Of a DNA stretch of 34,809 bases, positions 7,435 to 17,037 are shown piece by piece (position 1 is the first letter of the stretch; the number at the start of each line of letters is the position of its first letter). This DNA comes from Candidatus Altarchaeales archaeon WOR_SM1_SCG (GTDB taxonomy: Archaea; Altiarchaeota; Altiarchaeia; IMC4; WOR-SM1-SCG). The notes beneath the pieces were generated by a model. That model did no database searches, was not told where the DNA came from, and saw nothing but the letters and a program-made list of their open reading frames with translations. A program made the translations under genes and the position numbers. Location of the stretch: assembly GCA_001723845.1 (NCBI GenBank), contig MCBE01000022.1, positions 1 to 34,809 of the forward strand. The letters are read 5' to 3'.

Positions 7435-9432
7435 TCATTTCCGCTTAAACGCAATAATTGTTATAATTATTATGATGACAACCAGAACACCAATAATGAT
7501 GTATAAATATTTGCCGTTATCACCGGTCGGTTGCTCGGGAGGAATCTCTTTAGAATCATCCGGTTCTCCCGGTTCTTCAACAACAGGTAGTTCTTTTACA
7601 TATATCTTCCCTGATTTTTCGCCCGTGAATGATTCACCAACTTTTGAATTCTCCGCAGTCATCTGCAATGTGTAACCCAGGTGTTCAATATTCGGATCGG
7701 TTAGTTCAATATTGCAGTCCAGGAGTATTTTATCGTATCTCTTAAGAACAGGTTTGTCTCTCATGGCAATTCCAATATTTGAGTCCTCTATGCCCCGGCA
7801 GTTAGCAATCGCACCGCCGTTTGTTATCCTGAGTGAGACATGAACATTTTTTATTTCATCACCCAGGTTTGTTACGGCAGCAGAGCAGTGAGCAATTTTC
7901 CTGTTTTTATCAAAATACGCCCTATCGCACTGTAAATTTGTATCAATATTCGGAACCTCAACCTCAACCGGTTTCTCAACACCATTGATATTTAAAATCC
8001 CGTGATAAGACCTGTACGCTGAAATATCTGACGGAACTTCAAGATAAAGATATTTATTTAATTCCGATGTTGAAACCCCAAACGGCTCTACTTCCTGGAA
8101 CCAATCTGCGACTTCTCCTGTAACATGAATTTCAACATTATTTAATTCGCCTTTATCTGTGCTGAGTGTGAGTTTCTTGTAGCCGCTGTAACCGGGGGGA
8201 ATGAACATTCGTATCTTTTCAATATCTTCTATTTTATTTTCGTCAACTTTTACCAGAAGTGTGATTCTCTGGCATTTATTGTCTTTGCAGTAATTGGTTG
8301 AGCATTCATTGTCAGAGGAGCAGGATTCGTCAAGTTGTTTTTTAGCCAGGCATTTATGGTCTGAGCAGTATTTAGAGGGGTCGCAAGATTCATCGCTTGT
8401 GCAGTAGCCCCGCGGTCTGCAAATTTCATCAACACAGTTGCTGCTTAAACACTCTTCATTTTCCGAGCAGGAATTGTCTTCTTTCTTTTTATCGCGGCAG
8501 ATTTTATCAGAGCCGCAGAAGCCGTCGGAATCGCAATCTGAATGTACAAAGCATGATCTTGATGGAGTTGGCGGGTGTTCGCCGAAGTCGTTGATTGATT
8601 TTGATGGTGAACTATCTATCCAAATGTTGGGGTCTGTTTCGCTGTAAAGAGTCATTGGTTTTTTGGTTGGGGTGGTATAAGCTTCAATATAGAGCGTGAT
8701 ATCTGGGTGTCCAAAATAGACATCTATATATAAATTATGTGTTCCGGGTGTCAAATGTCTGGTGATATATTTTACACCTCTACTACTTTCTTCTTTATCA
8801 AACACCTCAACACCATCAATATAAAGTGGTGCGAAGATACATGAAGGGCATTCAAAATTTATTCTCCCATCGCGTACAGAACAATCAGGGAGAACCAACT
8901 TTAGTTTTATATACTCGCATCCTTTATTATATTTTTCAAATCTGATCTTCTTGAACATCCCTGCCTGCTGCATGTAGTACACAGCAGAATCTTTCACCTG
9001 CTCCTCTCTCAACGCAGAAATACTATTCTCATCAAGTTTGGCAATCTGAATCAATTCTCTCTCCAGAACATCTTTCTGTGCTAAACTGAACACTTTCATA
9101 CTCCCAACCTTAACAACACCATTACTGTAAACATATCCCCAGTCCCCTGTCGAGAACTGAAACGCAATTCTTTCATCACTCTGCTCTTTAAGTTCATAAT
9201 TCAGTTTCGTGCAGAAGTCATTTAACTCAATCGTTTTTTCAATGTTTACAGAAACGCCTGAATTAAATTCCGAGGCATTCGCTGTTCCTATGCAGAAACT
9301 AAAAATTAATAAAATAATTAATCCTTTTGCTGCGGTTTTGTTTAAATTTTTAATTAATTTTTTTGATTCATTGCTTTCCTTTTGATTTATGTTTCCCTTT
9401 TTGTTTTTAATTTTCGTTTTCATTTTTTGCAT
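7435..9432 (-). CDS. Membrane-anchored Cys-rich surface protein (paralog 1)
   Basis: Signal-like LIILLIFSFCIGTANA, Cys-rich CxSDCDSDGFCGS... module, C-terminal TM YLYIIIGVLVVIIIIITIIAFKRK. Confidence 0.85.
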   Translation of the reverse strand: MQKMKTKIKNKKGNINQKESNESKKLIKNLNKTAAKGLIILLIFSFCIGTANASEFNSGVSVNIEKTIELNDFCTKLNYELKEQSDERIAFQFSTGDWGYVYSNGVVKVGSMKVFSLAQKDVLERELIQIAKLDENSISALREEQVKDSAVYYMQQAGMFKKIRFEKYNKGCEYIKLKLVLPDCSVRDGRINFECPSCIFAPLYIDGVEVFDKEESSRGVKYITRHLTPGTHNLYIDVYFGHPDITLYIEAYTTPTKKPMTLYSETDPNIWIDSSPSKSINDFGEHPPTPSRSCFVHSDCDSDGFCGSDKICRDKKKEDNSCSENEECLSSNCVDEICRPRGYCTSDESCDPSKYCSDHKCLAKKQLDESCSSDNECSTNYCKDNKCQRITLLVKVDENKIEDIEKIRMFIPPGYSGYKKLTLSTDKGELNNVEIHVTGEVADWFQEVEPFGVSTSELNKYLYLEVPSDISAYRSYHGILNINGVEKPVEVEVPNIDTNLQCDRAYFDKNRKIAHCSAAVTNLGDEIKNVHVSLRITNGGAIANCRGIEDSNIGIAMRDKPVLKRYDKILLDCNIELTDPNIEHLGYTLQMTAENSKVGESFTGEKSGKIYVKELPVVEEPGEPDDSKEIPPEQPTGDNGKYLYIIIGVLVVIIIIITIIAFKRK

Positions 9433-9585
9433 CTCTTTTTTGTTTTAAATTTTGATTTATTTTACATTACTATCTACATTGCCATTTCTCTTTTAAATTC
9501 TTTTAAACATAGTAAAAATCAACTATTGTTGTTCACTTATTCATTTGTATTCTCCAAAAAAAGGATAATTATAATGTGTTTTTAT

Positions 9586-11571
9586 TCATTTCCCTATAAA
9601 TAATAAAATTATTATGATAACCAATAGGACGCCAATAATGATATACAGAAGGTACCCTCTACTTCCCTTTGGTTGTTTGGAAGGACTTTCTCTGGAATCC
9701 TGTGACTCCTCTGGTTCTTCAACTACAGGAATGTCTTTTATATATATCTTCCCTGATTTTTCACCGGTGAATGATTCACCAACCTTTGAATTTTCCGCAG
9801 TCATCTGTAAACTGTAATCCAGTTGCTGAATATTGGGGTCGGTTAATTCAATATTGCATTTCAAGAGGATTTTATCATACTGCTTTAATTCTCCTTTGTT
9901 CAGCATCGCAATCCCGATGTTTGAGTCCTCTATTCCATCGCATTGGGCAATCACCCCGCCGCTTGTTATTCTCATGGAAATATGTAAATTATTCAATGTA
10001 TCAGCACCAAGATTCACAACACCAGCAGAACACCGAGCTAATTTTTTATTTTTATCAAAATATGCCCTGTCACATTGTAAATTTGTGTCAATATTCGGGA
10101 CTTCAACTTCAATTGGTTTCTCAACACCATTAATCTTTAAAATCCCATGATAAGACCTGTACGATGAAATCTTCGTTGGGACCTCAAGATAAAGATATTT
10201 ATCCATTTCTGCCGTTGAAATTCTGAACGGCTCTACTTCCTGAAACCAATCTGCGACCTCTCCTGAAACATGGATCTCAACATTATTTACTTCGCCTTTA
10301 TCTGTGATGAGTGTAAGTTTCTTGTAGCCGCTGTATCCGGGAGGAATGAACATCCGTATCTTTTCAATATCTTCAATTTTATTTCCGTCAACTTTTACAA
10401 TGAGGGTGATTCTCTGGCATTTACTGTCTTTGCAGTAGTTGGTTAAACATTCATTATCAGTGGAGCAGGATTCGTCATTTTGTTTTTTAGGAAGGCATTT
10501 GTGGTCTGAACAGTATCTGGGGGAGTCGCAATCTGTGTCGGTTTTGCAGTAGCCCGGCGGTCTGCAAACTCCATCAACACAGTTGCTGCTTAAACATTCT
10601 TCATTTCCCAAACAGGGATTGTCTTCTTTCTTTTTGTCGCGGCAGATTTTATCTGAACCGCAGAAGCCGTCGGAATCACAGTTGGAATGTACAAAGCAGG
10701 ATTTTGGAGGGGTTGGTGGATGTTCATTAAAGTCGTAAATTGATTTGCTTGCATCAGTGCCATCTGTCCAGAAATTAGAATCTGTCTCGCTGTAAAGTGT
10801 CATTGATTTTTCACATGGGTTAGTGTAAGCTTCTATGTAGATGGTAAACCCATGGTTTCCCTGTACACACCCCGTTGCAAAATATATGTCGTGTACTCCT
10901 TGTGTCAAACATTTAGTGATATATTCTACTCCATTAATGCCCCTAAACTCACAATTTCCCTGATCAATACTAATTAGTCCTCGGATGGACTCATGGACTT
11001 TAAATTTTGCTTTCCCTTCCTTTATAGAACAGTCAGGAACCATTAACTTTAGATTTAGATAAGAACAGTCCTTAATACTCCCTTTAAATTTAATCCTCTT
11101 AAACACATTCGCTTGTTGTGTATAATACACAGCAGAATCTCTCACCTGCTCCTCTCTCCATTCTGAAATGCCTCTTTCATTAATATTCGCAATCTGCATA
11201 ACTTCCCTCTCCAGTACATCTTTCTGTGCCAAACTGAACCCTTTCGTACTCCCAACCTTAACAACTCCATTCCTGTAAACATACCCCCAGTCCCCTGTCG
11301 GGAATTGAAACGCAATTCTCTCATCGCTCTGCTCTTTAAGTTCATAATTCAGTTTCGTGCAGAAATCATTCAACTCAATGGTTTTTTCAAGGTTTACGGA
11401 AACGCCTGAATTGAAACTTGCGGCATCCGCTGCTCCGATGCAGGAACTAAAAATTAATAAAATAATTAATGCTTTCGCTGCGGCTTCGTTTAAATTTTCA
11501 ATTAATTTTTTTGCTTCATTGCTTTTGTTCCGGTTTTCGTTTCCTTTTTGGTTTTTAATTTTGGTTTTCAT
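9586..11571 (-). CDS. Membrane-anchored Cys-rich surface protein (paralog 2, tandem duplicate)
   Basis: Same architecture and extensive identity to the 7435-9432 product. Confidence 0.85.
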   Translation of the reverse strand: MKTKIKNQKGNENRNKSNEAKKLIENLNEAAAKALIILLIFSSCIGAADAASFNSGVSVNLEKTIELNDFCTKLNYELKEQSDERIAFQFPTGDWGYVYRNGVVKVGSTKGFSLAQKDVLEREVMQIANINERGISEWREEQVRDSAVYYTQQANVFKRIKFKGSIKDCSYLNLKLMVPDCSIKEGKAKFKVHESIRGLISIDQGNCEFRGINGVEYITKCLTQGVHDIYFATGCVQGNHGFTIYIEAYTNPCEKSMTLYSETDSNFWTDGTDASKSIYDFNEHPPTPPKSCFVHSNCDSDGFCGSDKICRDKKKEDNPCLGNEECLSSNCVDGVCRPPGYCKTDTDCDSPRYCSDHKCLPKKQNDESCSTDNECLTNYCKDSKCQRITLIVKVDGNKIEDIEKIRMFIPPGYSGYKKLTLITDKGEVNNVEIHVSGEVADWFQEVEPFRISTAEMDKYLYLEVPTKISSYRSYHGILKINGVEKPIEVEVPNIDTNLQCDRAYFDKNKKLARCSAGVVNLGADTLNNLHISMRITSGGVIAQCDGIEDSNIGIAMLNKGELKQYDKILLKCNIELTDPNIQQLDYSLQMTAENSKVGESFTGEKSGKIYIKDIPVVEEPEESQDSRESPSKQPKGSRGYLLYIIIGVLLVIIIILLFIGK

Positions 11572-11744
11572 TTTTTGTGCCTCTTTTTGTTTTGAATTTT
11601 TATTTTATTTACTAATCGTGTCGTTAATCATGTAATTTTTTCATCAATCATGTAAATACCTCTTGATATACGCCATTTTATGCGCCATTTTCTCTTGATT
11701 TACGCTACACCTCATTCACACCAAGGTTAAATTGTTTTAATTTG

Positions 11745-11996
11745 ACCTTCATTAAGAGCAAGTTCATTAAGATCAATATTGCATTCTTCAGGTTTTTCGG
11801 ACATTTAATCTTGCGTTTCATTTTGCGTTTTACTTTTCCATTTTGCGTTTCACTGTATCGGCACATAGGGACTTTTCTATGTTTTCATGACATTTTTCAT
11901 GACATTTTCCCGGTTTTCATGACATGTTTCAATTATTTTTTAGGGACATTTTTAGGGACATTATTTATTTTTTAGGGACATTATTTACGCCCCATT
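11745..11996 (-). pseudogene. Decayed C-terminal fragment of an AlbA_2-type regulator paralog, with short degenerate tandem repeats
   Basis: Minus strand KPEECNIDLNELALNE.QI matches PEEGKVDLKELGLNERQI of the adjacent gene, followed by stops/frameshifts; repeated ATGTCCCTAAAA / ATGTCATGAAAA / AAACGCAAAATG units upstream. Confidence 0.65.
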
Positions 11997-13403
11997 TTAC
12001 GCCCCATTTTGTCTGGATATGACCCACAAATATCGTTTGTCCTTAAAAGACCCAACCTCATGGATTTGATTTTTCTTGACCAAATCAGTTAAATCCCTGG
12101 TTGCGGTTTGTCTGGACACATTAAATTTCTCTCTATATTTTTTGTTTGTGACCACTTCCCCTTCATTAACCATCAATCTCAAAGCTTCAATCTGCCTTTC
12201 ATTCAATCCAAGTTCCTTGAGATCAACCTTGCCTTCTTCAGGTATTAGCGAAAATAAATCGTCAGGCGCATGAAATTTAACCATGAATCCCCCGCAGATC
12301 TCCTCAAAATCCGGCTCTTTGAGTCCGTGTTCAACACACCATTTCACTATCTTGTTTGTTCCCTTCCCCCACTGTTCAATATTCTTTATGAGAAAGAATG
12401 CATCTGCAATAAGCCGGTTTCTTGGCACTGAATCATGTTTTTGTTTAAGCATTTCAGGTGTTAATGGTTCAGGTAATGCTCCGGGGTCGGTGATTTCAAC
12501 CCTGTCATCAAACACCGCAAGTTTGATATTGCCCGGACATTCATAATCCCTATGACAGACTGCGTTTGCAATCGCTTCTCGCAATGCGTCAGGAGGATAC
12601 TCCCACATTTCCTCTCTTTTGAACATTACAACCTTTGCAGCTTTTTTGATATGAGAAAGAATAAACTTTTCAGCATCATCAACCTGATCAATAATATTAC
12701 CTTCAATTAGTTTCATATCCAGGAAATCAACCGCTGCGATGCCCTTGAAGCGCGCACACCTTATTCTTGCCTGCAGGAAGAAGTTTTGCGGATTCCTTCC
12801 AAATAATAAAACAGCAGCGTTTGTCAATTTTCCTTCTTTGAATAATTTTAGCCGCTCAAGAGCTTCTTTTAAAGGTGTTTCCATATCAACATCAAAATTT
12901 CTCTCGTGTTTTGCCTTTCTCAAAAACCATTTCACTTTTTCTTCATCAATATCATCCAATATTGCGCCATCACAAATCAGCCCATCCCAGTAAATTTTTT
13001 TACTCTCAATTACAAGTTTCCTTATCTCAGAAGATGAAATCCTGTGTCTTGATCTCCCAACTCTTTTATAAGCCCGTCCCTTGAAAAGCACAGGTTTTTC
13101 CTGTGACTCGGGAATTTCAATTTCAATTATTTTTTTATCCTCTAAACTATCAATTCCTATAGAAGGAAATACCTGTGGGTCAGTATGCTGTTTTATGTAA
13201 TTTGCTAATTCCTCTATTGTATTTTTACCGATTTCAACCCCGGTAATTTTGTTTTTATCTTCATCAAAACCAACAACAATTGTGCCCCCTTTGGTGTTTG
13301 ATAATGCTGATGCAGCTTCTCCGATTTGATCTTTTAATCGCAGGGATTTCTTGAATTCCACATTCTCTGATTCTCCTTTTTTTAGTAATTCTTTAAGATT
13401 CAT
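11997..13403 (-). CDS. AlbA_2 domain / HATPase_c_4-like ATP-binding transcriptional regulator with C-terminal wHTH
   Basis: 468 aa; ESENVEFKKSL...GGTIVVGFDE, YPPDALREAIANAVCHRDY, EQWGKGTNKIVKWC, wHTH NKKYREKFNVSRQTATRDLTDLVKK. Confidence 0.9.
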   Translation of the reverse strand: MNLKELLKKGESENVEFKKSLRLKDQIGEAASALSNTKGGTIVVGFDEDKNKITGVEIGKNTIEELANYIKQHTDPQVFPSIGIDSLEDKKIIEIEIPESQEKPVLFKGRAYKRVGRSRHRISSSEIRKLVIESKKIYWDGLICDGAILDDIDEEKVKWFLRKAKHERNFDVDMETPLKEALERLKLFKEGKLTNAAVLLFGRNPQNFFLQARIRCARFKGIAAVDFLDMKLIEGNIIDQVDDAEKFILSHIKKAAKVVMFKREEMWEYPPDALREAIANAVCHRDYECPGNIKLAVFDDRVEITDPGALPEPLTPEMLKQKHDSVPRNRLIADAFFLIKNIEQWGKGTNKIVKWCVEHGLKEPDFEEICGGFMVKFHAPDDLFSLIPEEGKVDLKELGLNERQIEALRLMVNEGEVVTNKKYREKFNVSRQTATRDLTDLVKKNQIHEVGSFKDKRYLWVISRQNGA

Positions 13404-13441
13404 TTTCTTAAAAATATTAAATTAAAAACATAATTACAATT

Positions 13442-14074
13442 TCACCCGTTTATACCCACTTCCACCGGCTTTGATTCTTTCGTGTAAAAAGCAACCTCGT
13501 GATCGTGGGTTATGCTGCTCCATTTTATTGTGTTTTCATTTACTTTTTTGTAGTCCTTTTTTGCACGAACCGAACCGCCGCTTATCGCATGAATGCCGTA
13601 AAACACCTCTGTTCCCGGGGAGTGTTGTTTTATCGTTTGTGCCGTTGTTCTGAAAAATAACTTGTCCTGCGGACTCGGAAAAGGCGTTCCTTCGGGATGC
13701 GTGTGGACAATTACAAGCAATTCGGGCAGTTCTCCGATTTCCGCTTTAATGTGTGCAATCATATTTTCTATATTTACATTCGCTTCAATTGAACTTGAAT
13801 CGTAGAGGACATCTTCGGTTGAAAATTGGTGTAGCATATCTGTTTTATAACCGTCTCCGGATAGGGCATATACAATTTCAATATCTTTCTGTCCCGGTCT
13901 GAATATTGACTGCGCCCTTATTTCCATGCTTTTTAAAACAGGGGGCTGGAGGAGAAGCCCCCCGGATTGTTTTTCAGTTTTTTCGGCTTTACCTTTTTTC
14001 TTTTGATTTTCTCCTGATTTTTCAAATTCAACTACAAGGTCGCCGTCCTCAACAATTATTTCCCATTCACCCAT
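13442..14074 (-). CDS. JAMM/MPN+ (JAB) metalloprotease-like protein
   Basis: 210 aa; EIVYALSG (catalytic Glu context) and HTHPEGTPFPSPQD = HxH-x7-SxxD. Confidence 0.85.
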   Translation of the reverse strand: MGEWEIIVEDGDLVVEFEKSGENQKKKGKAEKTEKQSGGLLLQPPVLKSMEIRAQSIFRPGQKDIEIVYALSGDGYKTDMLHQFSTEDVLYDSSSIEANVNIENMIAHIKAEIGELPELLVIVHTHPEGTPFPSPQDKLFFRTTAQTIKQHSPGTEVFYGIHAISGGSVRAKKDYKKVNENTIKWSSITHDHEVAFYTKESKPVEVGING

Positions 14075-14114
14075 TTCATTGATAATTAAAAATATTATTA
14101 ATTAATTAAAAGTA

Positions 14115-15926
14115 TTATTCTTTATGCCTGAAGATGAATTTCGGTTTTTTCCAGACCGCGATGATTACTGCAAGACCCAGAAATACAATAGTAATCAAGA
14201 GTAAATGGGTGGGTGTTGGGAATTCGCCCTGTTTGCCATTCCCTGCATTATCCGGTTCTTTTTGCTCTTCTGTTATCTCACCCTGCTTTTTATCTACATA
14301 AACTGTGTGATCAAAACCAACCTGGCGCAGCGGTTCCTCGCTGCCCTCCCATTTCCAGTAAATCAACATACTTATCCTGTAATTCCCGGGGTTTTTTGCT
14401 GTAAATGGTATTTCTATCCATCTTGTTCCGGTGCCTTTAATTGTCGTGCTGTAACTTGATTTTCCTTCCAGGACATTGGTGCTTCCAGAGACCTCAACAT
14501 TATCAGGAACATCCATGATTATCTGCATATCCAGGTTTGGGTTGCCCATTATATTTGTAACCTGAACAGCAATCCTTCCAGGGTTTTTATCGTCTGCATC
14601 CAGTGCTTTGGAACTGAAATGCGGAGGTGGTGGTGTCCTTTCTTCGCCACATGAGCCATCCGGGTTCTTTTTGAGAGTTGTGGTGCAGTCGCTCCATTTT
14701 CCATCAATACATTTTTCTTTTCCGTAGCATTCGTTTGGTGCTGTGCAGCCGCGGGTTTCTCCTTCTTTGCATGTGCAGGTTTCACTTTCTGGAATACATG
14801 AACCATCATCGCATTTCTGTAAATTTGTTTCGCAGTCGCTCCACTGCTCATTGGTGCAGGTTTGGGAGCCGGAACAGCCGTTTGATGCTGTGCAGGAGCG
14901 GGTCTGACCTTCATATTCACACACGCAAGTAATTTTACAGGTGCTGTTCGGGCATTTCTTTAAGTTGGTTGTGCATTCGCTCCATTTTTCATTTACGCAG
15001 GTTTGAGTTCCCTGGCAGGTGTTTTGTGCCGTGCAGGGTTTGGTTTCGCTGCTTGTGCAGGGTTTTAAGTTTTCCCAGTTAGCTTTAATTTCGTCTTCAG
15101 TTAATGCTCTGTTGTAGATTTTTACTTCGTCTATTGTGCCGTCGAAAAATTCAATCAACTTTGAATTATGCCTACCAATGTAAGCCACTCCGGGTTGAAT
15201 ATTGAGAACTCCCACATCAGCCGCTGGAGAAACTTCGTTTCCACCCACATAAACTCTTTCGGTGTCAATCCCATCATAAGTGGCTACAATATAATACCAT
15301 TGTCCAATAGTCGTTACACCTGCTGCATCCCAATTAGGATTGTTAGAATAATGGGCGTCAGTTATTCTCCCAATTAAGCCGTAGTGAAATTCAATATTTA
15401 TCATTTGATTCGTCTCGGTGTTTCCATATACAAAAAAACGTTGCTCTTTAGTTACATCATTAAATTTAACCCACCCCTCTACTGTCCATGGATCACTTCC
15501 TTGAAATAAACCTGTGGTAGGTAATCCCATATAATCCTCCTTTCCATCAAACTTCAACGCCTTTCCCGAAATTTCACTATCAACAACTTTGGCACCGTAA
15601 ATTGTCCCATCGTTATTTCCTGCTTCATCTTTTGCAGTTCCATCATCAAAACTCCAGTACGCCACAAGCCCCTCATCCCCTGCACTAACCGTTCCAATTC
15701 CCACCATAACCAACAGTCCAATAATCCCGATCACCCCTAATTTTCCAGAAATTAAATTCCCAATTCCTTCACTTATTTGCCCAACCCTTTCAACCGCTCT
15801 CTCATGGACGCCGGCGGTACTTTTTGTTTCTGTTTTCATCTTTTGTTTATTATTATTTACATTTTGCCCGAAAACAGGGGCTGCTCTTTCATCAGGCACG
15901 GCAGCACTTTTTGTTTTTGTTTTCAT
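14115..15926 (-). CDS. LamG/concanavalin-like surface protein with three Cys-rich repeats and C-terminal TM
   Basis: LamG: GLVAYWSFDDGTAKDEAGNNDGTIYGA...GTIDEVKIYNRALTEDEI; repeats TRxCTAxNxCxGxQTCxNxxWSxC; TM LLLITIVFLGLAVIIAVW. Start may be the second ATG at 15839. Confidence 0.85.
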   Translation of the reverse strand: MKTKTKSAAVPDERAAPVFGQNVNNNKQKMKTETKSTAGVHERAVERVGQISEGIGNLISGKLGVIGIIGLLVMVGIGTVSAGDEGLVAYWSFDDGTAKDEAGNNDGTIYGAKVVDSEISGKALKFDGKEDYMGLPTTGLFQGSDPWTVEGWVKFNDVTKEQRFFVYGNTETNQMINIEFHYGLIGRITDAHYSNNPNWDAAGVTTIGQWYYIVATYDGIDTERVYVGGNEVSPAADVGVLNIQPGVAYIGRHNSKLIEFFDGTIDEVKIYNRALTEDEIKANWENLKPCTSSETKPCTAQNTCQGTQTCVNEKWSECTTNLKKCPNSTCKITCVCEYEGQTRSCTASNGCSGSQTCTNEQWSDCETNLQKCDDGSCIPESETCTCKEGETRGCTAPNECYGKEKCIDGKWSDCTTTLKKNPDGSCGEERTPPPPHFSSKALDADDKNPGRIAVQVTNIMGNPNLDMQIIMDVPDNVEVSGSTNVLEGKSSYSTTIKGTGTRWIEIPFTAKNPGNYRISMLIYWKWEGSEEPLRQVGFDHTVYVDKKQGEITEEQKEPDNAGNGKQGEFPTPTHLLLITIVFLGLAVIIAVWKKPKFIFRHKE

Positions 15927-15978
15927 TTTTAATTTGTTTATATATTTTTAATTTAAATCATAATTATTATTTATTCGA

Positions 15979-16260
15979 TTGAAAATGGCTGAACTAATTA
16001 TTGAAGTTCCAAATGAATTAGAAGAACGAATAAAATCCTTTCCCAGTGTAAATTGGATGGATGTGGAAAGAAAGGCGATAGAATCCAAATTGTTTGAATT
16101 GGAATTAAAACAATCAGCAGATATGAGGCGCATTCTCGTTGAGGCGATCTCTTCAAAGAGTGAATTATCAGAAGAGGAAGCCGATAAGTTTGCAATTGAA
16201 CTCGGCAGGAAGATTAAAAAGGGCAGGTACAAGCAGCTTAAATCAATGGGGGTGGTTTGA
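15979..16260 (+). CDS. Putative VapB-like antitoxin (ATG probably at 15985)
   Basis: 93 aa, directly abuts PIN-domain ORF. Confidence 0.75.
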   Translation: MKMAELIIEVPNELEERIKSFPSVNWMDVERKAIESKLFELELKQSADMRRILVEAISSKSELSEEEADKFAIELGRKIKKGRYKQLKSMGVV

Positions 16261-16677
16261 GTGAAAGTTGTAGTTGATGCTAACATTATCATATCGCTTT
16301 TGATAGCAAAGGGTTCCAAACACAAACTGTTTTTCTCCGGTGAGCTGGATATAATATCTCCTGACATAATCTTATTTGAGATAGGCAAACACTGGGATGA
16401 GATATCTGAAAAAAGCAGGTTATCCAAATGGGAATTAAACCTTGAATTTTCCGCTGTTAGAGAACAGATGATGGTGTTTTCTGTTGAGAAATCTAAATGG
16501 ATCAAGGAAGGCGTAAAGATTTCCCCGGACCCTGATGATGCCGAATACTTCGCACTGGCACTGAAATTCAATTGCCCTATCTGGTCAGAGGACAAACCGT
16601 TGAAACAGCAGCAATCCAAGGTGGAAGTAATGGATACAAGGAAACTGCTGGAAAAACTTGGTTTAATCCCTGTGTGA
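16261..16677 (+). CDS. PIN-domain toxin (VapC-like)
   Basis: 138 aa; VVVDANIIISLLIA, DPDDAEYFALALKFNCPIWSEDKPL acidic motifs. Confidence 0.85.
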   Translation: MKVVVDANIIISLLIAKGSKHKLFFSGELDIISPDIILFEIGKHWDEISEKSRLSKWELNLEFSAVREQMMVFSVEKSKWIKEGVKISPDPDDAEYFALALKFNCPIWSEDKPLKQQQSKVEVMDTRKLLEKLGLIPV

Positions 16678-17037
16678 AATTCTTTATTTTCCGCAGGGAG
16701 ATTTATGTTGGTGTTTTTCATTTTTATCTATTATTTAGTTTTTACATAAAATATATATTTTTTGTTATAACAGAAATTTATATAGTTATATTATATATTA
16801 CGAATTTATTCTTTAAAAAAGAAAAGCGAAAATATTTTCTTCGTTCAGTGTGCGAAAATCTGATAAGTAAATTATATATAATTCAGTTTATATAAAATCC
16901 GGTGATTTTTGCGGTAAAATTTTTGAAAAATCAGGTAAAATCAGCAAAAATGTCAAAATTTTATTTAAATTTTAGAATCTTAGAATGTTTGAACAATTTA
17001 AAAATTAATTCTTAATTCTAATTCTTAATTACAAAAA

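Noticed and set aside
11142-11345. 67-aa minus-strand ORF inside paralog 2 surface protein
   Set aside because: Alternative frame of a well-supported CDS on the same strand.
15948-16721. 257-aa minus-strand ORF
   Set aside because: Antisense to a convincing VapBC-like pair (PIN motifs on + strand); low-complexity Ser/Leu/Ile translation typical of a shadow ORF.
16680-17037. Long AT-rich intergenic region upstream of thrS considered for an RNA gene or riboswitch
   Set aside because: No tRNA-like cloverleaf or strong conserved stem found by eye; AT-rich promoter-like sequence only.
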